The notes beneath the pieces were generated by a model. The model worked only from the letters and a program-made list of their open reading frames with translations, did not search any database and had not been told where the DNA came from. A stretch of DNA of 64,000 nucleotides from Kingdonia uniflora. Taxonomy: Eukaryota > Streptophyta > Magnoliopsida > Ranunculales > Circaeasteraceae. This document shows, piece after piece, positions 57,462-64,000 of the stretch. Location of the stretch: NCBI GenBank assembly GCA_014058105.1, contig JACGCM010002752.1, positions 1,426,001 through 1,490,000 on the forward strand, read 5' to 3'. Made by a program: the position numbers and the translations under genes. The stretch's first letter is position 1; every line of letters starts with the position of its first letter.

Positions 57462-59096
57462 ACCTACCTCATCCTCAATAGTAACTGGTGTTGGCTCAAC
57501 CCTAGGTATTTCAACTCGGTTATCAATTTGTCTACCACTTTAAAGAGTGGTAATGGCATTAAGCAATTTTGGGATTGAGTTAGGCTCAAACCCAGGTGGT
57601 CCTTTGGGATTAAATTCAGGTTGGATAGGTAGCTTACCTGGTAGTTGCTCATGCAATGCATTTACCAATTGTCCTATCTGAGTCTCTAAATTAGAGATAG
57701 ATTGGGATGTAGAATTTTGATTCACAAAAGTCTGTTGTTGAAATTGCATCATTTGTTGCTGAAATTGCAACGCTCGTTTTTTACTTTCCATTTATTATTG
57801 CATGAAGAGAGCAAGGGTGTCTTCCAAAGATGGTTTAGTTGAAGCTGACAAGAACTGTTTAGATGATTAAAAGGTTTACTGAGATGCTTGAGGATAAGAT
57901 TGAGAATTGGGATTCCTAGGTAAATTATGAACTGAGGTATGTGGCTCTCCAAAACTAGGACTGGGTTGGTTGTTCTTCTATGAAAATATTTGGGTGGTTA
58001 TGCCAAGTTTACTTGTGCGGGTCAAATGGCCTCTTGTAGGTATTATTCAAAGCATTCACTTGCTCTTGATTGTCATTCATTTCATTTAACATGGGACACA
58101 TTTGAGTCACATGGGTGACATCATAACAAACGGTGCACCCCTGTTGCTAAACTTGGTTCACACTAGCCTTAGATTGATTCATAGTTATAGCCTCAATTTT
58201 TCGGGTAAGAGTATCTAATTGGGCTTTAATGGCCGTTCCATCACTTACTTCGTATAAGCCACCTTTATTGACTATACGAACATTTATATGTGGATCAAAG
58301 TCCCATTGTTGAGAATTCTCAGGCAATGTCACAAACTTCTCATAAGCTCTATCGGGTTCAACGTCATAAAATTTACCACAATGCATAGATTCTAGCCTAT
58401 AACGATTCCTAGACATCATTCCACGATAAAAGATTTGGGCTAAATGTTGCTTTTTAAAACCATGATGGGGACATTGTGAAAGAAGATCTTTATATCTCTC
58501 TCATGCCTCGTAAAACGTTTCGTACTTATTTTGAGCTAATTCAACAATTGTATTTCTAAGAGCGAGGGTTTTTCCCATTGAAAACCATTTGGTATTAAAC
58601 ATAGTCTCCATTTGATCCCATGAATTGATAGATACCGGTGCTAATGAATCAAGCCAATGACTCGCCTTATCTTTTAGTGAGAATAGGAATAAACGAAGGC
58701 AGACGGAATCCTCAGTAAAATATTAATATATTGAGAACGCACAGATTTTCTTAAATTTGTGGACGTGCTTATAAGGGCTCTCAGAATCAAGCCCATAAAA
58801 TGTAGATAACAGTTGGATCATACTAGGCTTGATTTCATAATGATTTGTTGTGACGGCTGGTAACACGATACATGAAGGTATATCGCTCACCACTGGGGTC
58901 CAATAGTCCCTAATAGATGTGGCGGCAGCCCTGATTGGTGGTTTGACTTCTAGCTCAACAACAAGCTCAATTGGGTTAACTCTAGATAGATTACCCTCCT
59001 CTAAAATTGAGGGTCCTGAGTTCTCTATTGTGTTGATTGGGCGAGGTAGTCTCCCTCTCTATTTTGGCTGAGGTGGTCAACCGTAAATAGGTAAAG
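57462..59096 (-). pseudogene. gag of E4
   Basis: Retrotrans_gag-type capsid: STFYGLDSESPYKHVHKFKK, a stop (58723-58725), then LFLFSLKDKASHWLDSL, WDQMETMFNTKWFSMGKT, NKYETFYEAWERYKDLL, CPHHGF, RNRYRLESMHCGKFYD. A CCHC-like knuckle CTVCYDVTHVTQMC (about 58135-58095) and a Gln-rich stretch (FQQQMMQFQQQTF) precede the Athila motif SNLETQIGQLVNALHE. Several stops between 58040 and 57790. Confidence 0.85.
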
Positions 59097-60655
59097 GTTT
59101 TGGTAAACTTCCTAAACATTTTTCTCCACATGTCCAATTGATCATGCACAAACTAATATGCGATAAAATTCGGCACCCGATGTAGTAAATAATCAATCAA
59201 ACCTATAATCTAACACTTCAACATTTTTTTAAGAAGTAATAATTAGGTTTCCCCTATATTCTTCTATGTTCACAAAAGGGTAAGGTGGTCAAAGGTTTTG
59301 GTTCCTACACTCCCCTGCATCACTGTGATAGTACTAGCTTAGAGTAGATGTTCAGTCATCACGCCCGAGCGAGTCGCCTTATCGTACATCAGTACTTGGA
59401 ATGGTGACGTCACAAACTTACAACCAGTATTTTGCGGTGCTAGGCTGGGGCCGTATCCTATGAACCCGTATTTGTACCCCGATCCGGTACACCTATCTGT
59501 TGGGTGATGAAATTCTGCGAGAATTTTTCTACTCTTTTTTATTAACAGTAATTTTGAGGTTCGGGAAGTTCAATTTTCGTGTGATACGAATTTCTTCGTA
59601 TCCCTAATGTGTGGTCCCACTTGTTAGAGAGCTCTTTGGGTGATGAAATCCCACAAGTCTCTAACAGTTTTTACCTTTACTAATGTTGGAATGAAAAAAG
59701 AATATTAAACACAACAATAGGTCAGTCCAACCACAGTAAAAAAATTATTATAGCAGCGTGTATTTGCACAGTCCACACAACTTTATATATTCTAATGCGG
59801 GGGCGGGGCAGATATGAACCCCTTCTAGATGTCAAGTTTATAGAGGTACCAACCTACGGCAAGTATTTCCCGGTGAAGCTGTGGCCGCCCCTTCACTTAG
59901 GGGGCTAAAGAAAGAAGTGCCCCTTCACATAGGGGACACATGAAAGATGGATTTGATGATGCTTTTAGCTTTATGTATTGTTTGTCTCGTTTCCAACTTT
60001 GTGACTATCCTGCAAAACAAGATAAAAAAGACTAGTGAATTTGCGACAACAATATTAATTCAATTTCCAAGTTTATTGTAGTCTATGATGTCCTAATTTT
60101 CAAATGCGAATATCTTTCATCTCGGCTGAGAGAGAGCAATAAATAATACTAATTTTGAAAGATATTTCAGAAAGGAAAAATATTCAAGAAAGAAGTTTTC
60201 TAGAATATAGCTTTCCTAATGCACAAAACAAGTGATGAATGAACAGCAACGTTCTTTACTGAGACTATTTTTTCAAAAGGCTGTAACTCACAAACGACTA
60301 AACAAAAAAATATGATCTATACCAATTCGGAAAGGGTTTTCAATTATCTGAAACTTTCATAGAAAATGTATTTCCCAACTGTGAAGTATAGATGATCAAA
60401 AATTGTAAAATATTCAGGAACAGACTTCACAGCTACTGTAGTGCCAAAAACTTTAAGCAATCATTTCTTTTATTTTCTTTCTTTTTTAAAATTAAACTAG
60501 AGAAATGATAATAATAGAAACACTATATGTTATTATCGGCCCACTTTACTTTTCAACGAATCTTAGAAACAAAGAATTTATAAATCATTGGCACGGTATT
60601 AGAAAGAATTAACAAAAAAAATACGGTATTAGAGAGAATAACTTTCAACGATGTC
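59097..60655 (-). other. 5' leader of E4
   Basis: Non-coding stretch between primer site and gag. GC-richer patch at 59790-59950 with repeated 'ccccttcac-taggg'. No ORF or RNA gene seen. Confidence 0.6.
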
Positions 60656-60673
60656 TCCCCGGCAACGGCGCCA
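60656..60673 (-). other. Primer binding site of E4 (tRNA-Asp)
   Basis: Minus strand TGGCGCCGTTGCCGGGGA, complementary to the 3' end of tRNA-Asp, two bases after the 5' LTR. Confidence 0.9.
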
Positions 60674-60675
60674 TT

Positions 60676-61900
60676 TGATAAGTGGTTTTTAGGGCCTCTA
60701 CAAAATACCCGCTTAAAGTACGATTGTCGAGTGGGATCGAATCCACAAGGAGGTTTGGGAAAACAAATACTTTCTAGGCCGAAAAACGATTATATACGAG
60801 ATAAATCTAAGAAGAATAAATAAAAACTAATTATAAAACTTAATGAGGGAGAAAGCTAAGGTTCAGACTTGGCATCTACCTTTCAAAGCACTAGTCGATA
60901 TATAACTAGATCTTCATATCTCTACCCATCATATGTTCGTGTTAAACCACATATGATGTTGTAAAATAAATCACTAAATCTATGGTCAAGCATTTAGTGG
61001 TTATGTTTTTAAGAGATGGTGAAGAGTACCTTAGAAAATTATTAACTCAACCATAGCTAGGCTTGAGTGACTTCTCTAGTGTTTTCTCTTGTTTAGATCT
61101 CTAAATCAAGTCTACGATTAGTAGCACTTGTTTCTATACAAAATTATTATACACCAAATCGAAGTTATGGTCAAACCTTCGATATGATGCACTAACTTAT
61201 CAATTATGAAATACTAAGAGAAAACTAATTATAACCTAATTATTATCAACTATTGTTCATCCAAGAAGAGACTTCATTCTAGCCTTAGCTAAGAGATTAG
61301 CCGCTCATATCAGACTTTATCGCATTAACAACTAAAAAAGATATTAACAAAAATTAAACTAAAAGAGAAGAAAAGACAATTAAATAAAACTTATGACTTT
61401 ATTTCTTGTAAATTTGCTCTGATATGAGATGCCCAATTACAATGGGGGAGGGTTCATTTTATAGGAGAAAGAACCCAAATTTAAAAACTATACATTAAAT
61501 TATAAAGAATATTTTTACAATAATATCTTCTAATTTTACAACCAATCTCGTAAGATTCTTGCATATAATTCTCTTAAGTGATACAAAGATATTTCTTCAT
61601 GGAAACTCTTGCATATAAAATATCTTCAAGGATCTTGGATGCAATATATTCTTTGATCTTTTTCTTCAAGAATATTTGTGTATATATTTCTTCAATCTTG
61701 AGACCAAATATATTGTCTTTGACTTTTTGTACTATGAAGTGCTGGAGACACTTTTACTTGACTTTAAGAGCTTGGTTTTAAATATCCATCTGCAATAGCT
61801 GCAATCAAACAAAGGTACATAAGTACCTAAAATTAAATATAATGGACGACTAAAATACATGTTTGGGTATATTAAGAATGTCATAATTACGCGCTCATCA
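60676..61900 (-). repeat. 5' LTR of E4 (1225 bp)
   Basis: Minus strand begins TGATGAGCGCG and ends TTATCA next to the primer site. Internal match to 51384-52178. Flank at 61901 is AGTAC; the other flank is lost with the truncated LTR, so no duplication can be checked. Confidence 0.92.
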
Positions 61901-62240
61901 AGTACTATGTATTTACGTTACTTTTTTAATGATGTTTTTATGTTGAAAAAGTGATGTTAAAAGTGTCTTTGTAGTAACCAACCTCTATTCATTTACGTCA
62001 TTTAAAAGCGACATAATTAGTACTTTTTACGTCATCTAAGAAATAACATAATTGAAGGATTCATGTCACGTTAAAAGTGATCTAAGTGAAGAATTATTGT
62101 CATGTTAAAAGTGACGTAATTAAAGAATTAAAGTCTTGTGGAAAGTGACTTAGATACACAAAATAGAGAAGCTTACATCACCGTAAAAGCGATGTTGATT
62201 TGAAAATTTAAAAAAAATACATTTTTGCTCTGCAGGTTTT
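61901..62240. other. 34-bp tandem repeats flanking E4
   Basis: Variants of 'tcatgttaaaagtgacgtaattaaagaattaaag' recur at 62066, 62100 and 62134 (34-bp period), with related words back to about 61930. 'gtgtctttgtagtaacc' near 61966 resembles a CACTA transposon end, but this is weak. Confidence 0.4.
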
Positions 62241-62490
62241 GCATCACATGCTATGTACATAAGGCACTTCAGCTACAAAGTAGCCACCTGCCTGTTAATA
62301 GAAGACGCCATAGTATTCCATTACTATCTATCTAAATTGTTGGTCTAGTCTGCTGCTTAGCCGAAGAGGCTCCTATCTCTCTTCTTCTATATGACACCAT
62401 CTACAGAGAAATTCTTCCTAGCTCTGTCCTATCCAATGCGCACGTAGCTTGCTCTCCTTTCTACCTTCATTCTAGCACCGATAGGGTCTC

Positions 62491-62739
62491 TCATTTATCT
62501 CCAGATCTAAGAGCTTCATTTAGAGAGACTTTGCAAGTAACAATATACATCGTCTCTAAAACTAAACCGTTCTTCAGCAAGAACTCTAGTGTATGGAGTT
62601 CTCTTTCGTTCCCTTGAAACACTCCAATCCTAATGCTCCTTAAGGTTGACGAGAAACAGAGAGACAGTTTTTGTCGTCCAATCAGGCTCATGTGCGTGCA
62701 TCTGATTCCCAGAAAGTGAGAATCAACAATAAAAATCAA
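62491..62739 (-). pseudogene. FBD-domain fragment (F-box/FBD family)
   Basis: Minus-strand frame with RSIRIGVFQGNERELHTLEF and LLKNGLVLETMYIVTCK, the typical FBD consensus (a C-terminal domain of plant F-box proteins that act in ubiquitin ligases). Only this domain is present. The reading ends at a TGA after LRSGDK and is followed by further stops. No F-box or LRR part is seen upstream. Confidence 0.7.
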
Positions 62740-63657
62740 CTACAGTAGCAAAATAAATTTAATAAAGCATGGAAAACTTAATGTTTAAATGGTCACTTCA
62801 TTATAGTCCATTGTCATCAATGGTTTCTTGCCCATAAATAGGATCAACAACAGATTCAATTAAACTTATGAGAAGTAAGTGGCATAGGAAAAGAGAGATC
62901 TGTGATAAGCGTAAACTTGAGAAGTAATAACTCACTTAGAACTCAGATATGTTTTGTGGTCAAGTTAACAACTAGACGATTCAGAGGACCTATTGTACTC
63001 TTGTATGACTTTGACATCTTTTAATGGGCTGGCAGCTAATTTTCTTTGATTCTCCTTTTCCCTCAAACAAAATGCTAGAACTGATTTTTTATCTTTCTAA
63101 AGTCAATTCTCACTGATCCAATACCAAGATAGTGGGAACTCCTTCGGAATAGCGTTCTCTCCCACCAAATAGAGTTTTATATTCAATTTATTCTTGTTGT
63201 ATCATAAGCAATTTCATTCCGTAGATTATATAGGTCCATTAAAAGTTACCCAGCCTCTAAATCTATACCATTTGCAAAATTATTCTGTAATGCTAGAATA
63301 CAAAAATATAGACATAAATTATCCCTATCTAGCTTACAATACCCCTATCTTTCCGAGTTGATACTCTGTGCATACGAAATCATAAAGAGATAGCCTATCA
63401 TCCGTAATGAGTAAAGACAAACTTTGTGTTCTTTCTGCAATATGGGATACTCTCAACCCTTCCTTATGTTGGGGGTGTATCTCAAAATAACACAAAAGGA
63501 GTTATCTAAGAGGTATGTGAGTGTCCGTATGGATAGGATTAGTACAATTAGGCTTGGTGACCCTAAGCTATTTTTCTTTCTGAGCTAAAACTTCGGGTCA
63601 GGGGGGCAAATAACTCTGATATTAAATAATAATTTAAACTCTAAGACAAAGATATTT
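62740..63657. other. No recognisable gene
   Basis: AT-rich sequence between the FBD fragment and the SPA exons. I could not find the remaining SPA exons on the minus strand here. Confidence 0.5.
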
Positions 63658-63659
63658 AC

Positions 63660-64000
63660 CTCATTTGTTTCTGACCCTCATGTTAGATATCCTTCAGAAA
63701 CAAAGTTCTGAAGAAGTAAATCAAATAGTTAATAGGAAGACAAGAACTTTAAAATCTGAAAAGTCATAATGATTACAGGGATAAACTAACATTTTCATTA
63801 GTATGACCTCTGAAGGTTAAACTGCAAGCATTTACTGACAACCCACTAGAATTCATTTTATTGAGATCCCAAAGCATTAGGGTATTGTCAGTAGATGCAA
63901 AAATAAGTGTCTCAGGGTCTAAAAACTTTACATAGCTAACAGCTTTTCCGTGGCCAGACAATGTACACCAAGGGTTTTTCGTATTGCAAAGATCATAGCA
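63660..64000 (-). pseudogene. SPA-type (SUPPRESSOR OF PHYA / COP1-like) WD40 gene, two exons, broken
   Basis: SPA proteins partner COP1 in the ubiquitin ligase that represses light signalling. Exon at 64000-63791 (continues out of the window): [63 protein letters not shown], a WD40 stretch with the SPA-specific NSSGL loop; donor GTTAG at 63790. Exon 63707-63660: acceptor ttcttcag, then NFVSEGYLT, a TGA stop, GSETNE, donor GTAAAT. SPA genes normally read NFVGLSVxDGYIACGSETNE here, so 12 bp are deleted and Cys is a stop. The 83-bp intron (63790-63708) is normal in form. Either a recent pseudogene or the decayed end of one. Confidence 0.8.

Larger units (their letters stand above)
51384..61900 (-). 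mobile_element. Athila-type Ty3-gypsy element E4
   Basis: Minus-strand element: 5' LTR 60676-61900, tRNA-Asp primer site, leader, gag, protease, RT/RNase H, integrase, polypurine tract and a truncated 3' LTR. LTR ends TGATGAGCGCG and TTATCA, the DLGASVN protease motif and the tRNA-Asp primer fit the Athila lineage. Confidence 0.93.

Noticed and set aside
59790..59960. GC-rich patch in the Athila leader as a possible tRNA or SINE
   Set aside because: I could not fold a cloverleaf or find A/B boxes with proper spacing.

Overview
This window looks like a repeat-dense intergenic region of a flowering-plant nuclear genome. The evidence is several large Ty3/gypsy retrotransposons of the plant Tat/Ogre and Athila lineages, plant-specific gene fragments (a SPA/COP1-type WD40 gene and an FBD-domain gene), and a retrocopy of the nuclear gene for the mitochondrial succinate dehydrogenase flavoprotein. 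I cannot name the species. I see no intact host gene: every coding region is degenerate (stops, frameshifts), partial, or a lone exon. All positions and identity statements come from reading by eye.

Layout. (1) 1-5065: 3' part of a Tat-type element (E0). (2) 5066-11671: 3' part of a second one (E1: integrase, tandem repeats, antisense gene), fused to E0. (3) 11838-13267: intronless SDH1 pseudogene. (4) 13352-38150: a third, divergent Tat element (CD), split by (5) a complete Tat element (E2, 18867-33394). E2 has two LTRs and a 5-bp target duplication TTATG, and removing it reopens CD's integrase reading frame. (6) 38151-38417: a second SDH1 tail with polyadenylation signal and A-tract, then an orphan host exon (38493-38655, minus). 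(7) 38698-51383: Tat element E3, missing its 3' LTR. (8) 51384-61900: an Athila element on the minus strand (E4), with tRNA-Asp primer site, gag, protease, RT/RNase H and integrase, and a truncated 3' LTR. (9) 61901-64000: flank with short repeats, an FBD fragment and a SPA pseudogene.

The most interesting theme is the gene-like unit on the antisense strand of every Tat element, lying between the tandem-repeat block and the 3' LTR. In E2 I can follow seven exons with GT/AG borders, encoding a domain like the plant 'putative gypsy type transposon' family followed by acidic and coiled-coil parts. Just upstream lies a conserved TGACGTCA plus TATA module in E0, E2 and E3 (E1 keeps only the TATA). 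Further upstream are additional conserved antisense exons. A related antisense gene is in the divergent CD element.

The order of events I infer: an SDH1 retrocopy and Tat element CD came first, then E2 entered CD. E1, E3, E0 and E4 were later trimmed by illegitimate recombination that left element-to-element junctions at 5065 and 51384.
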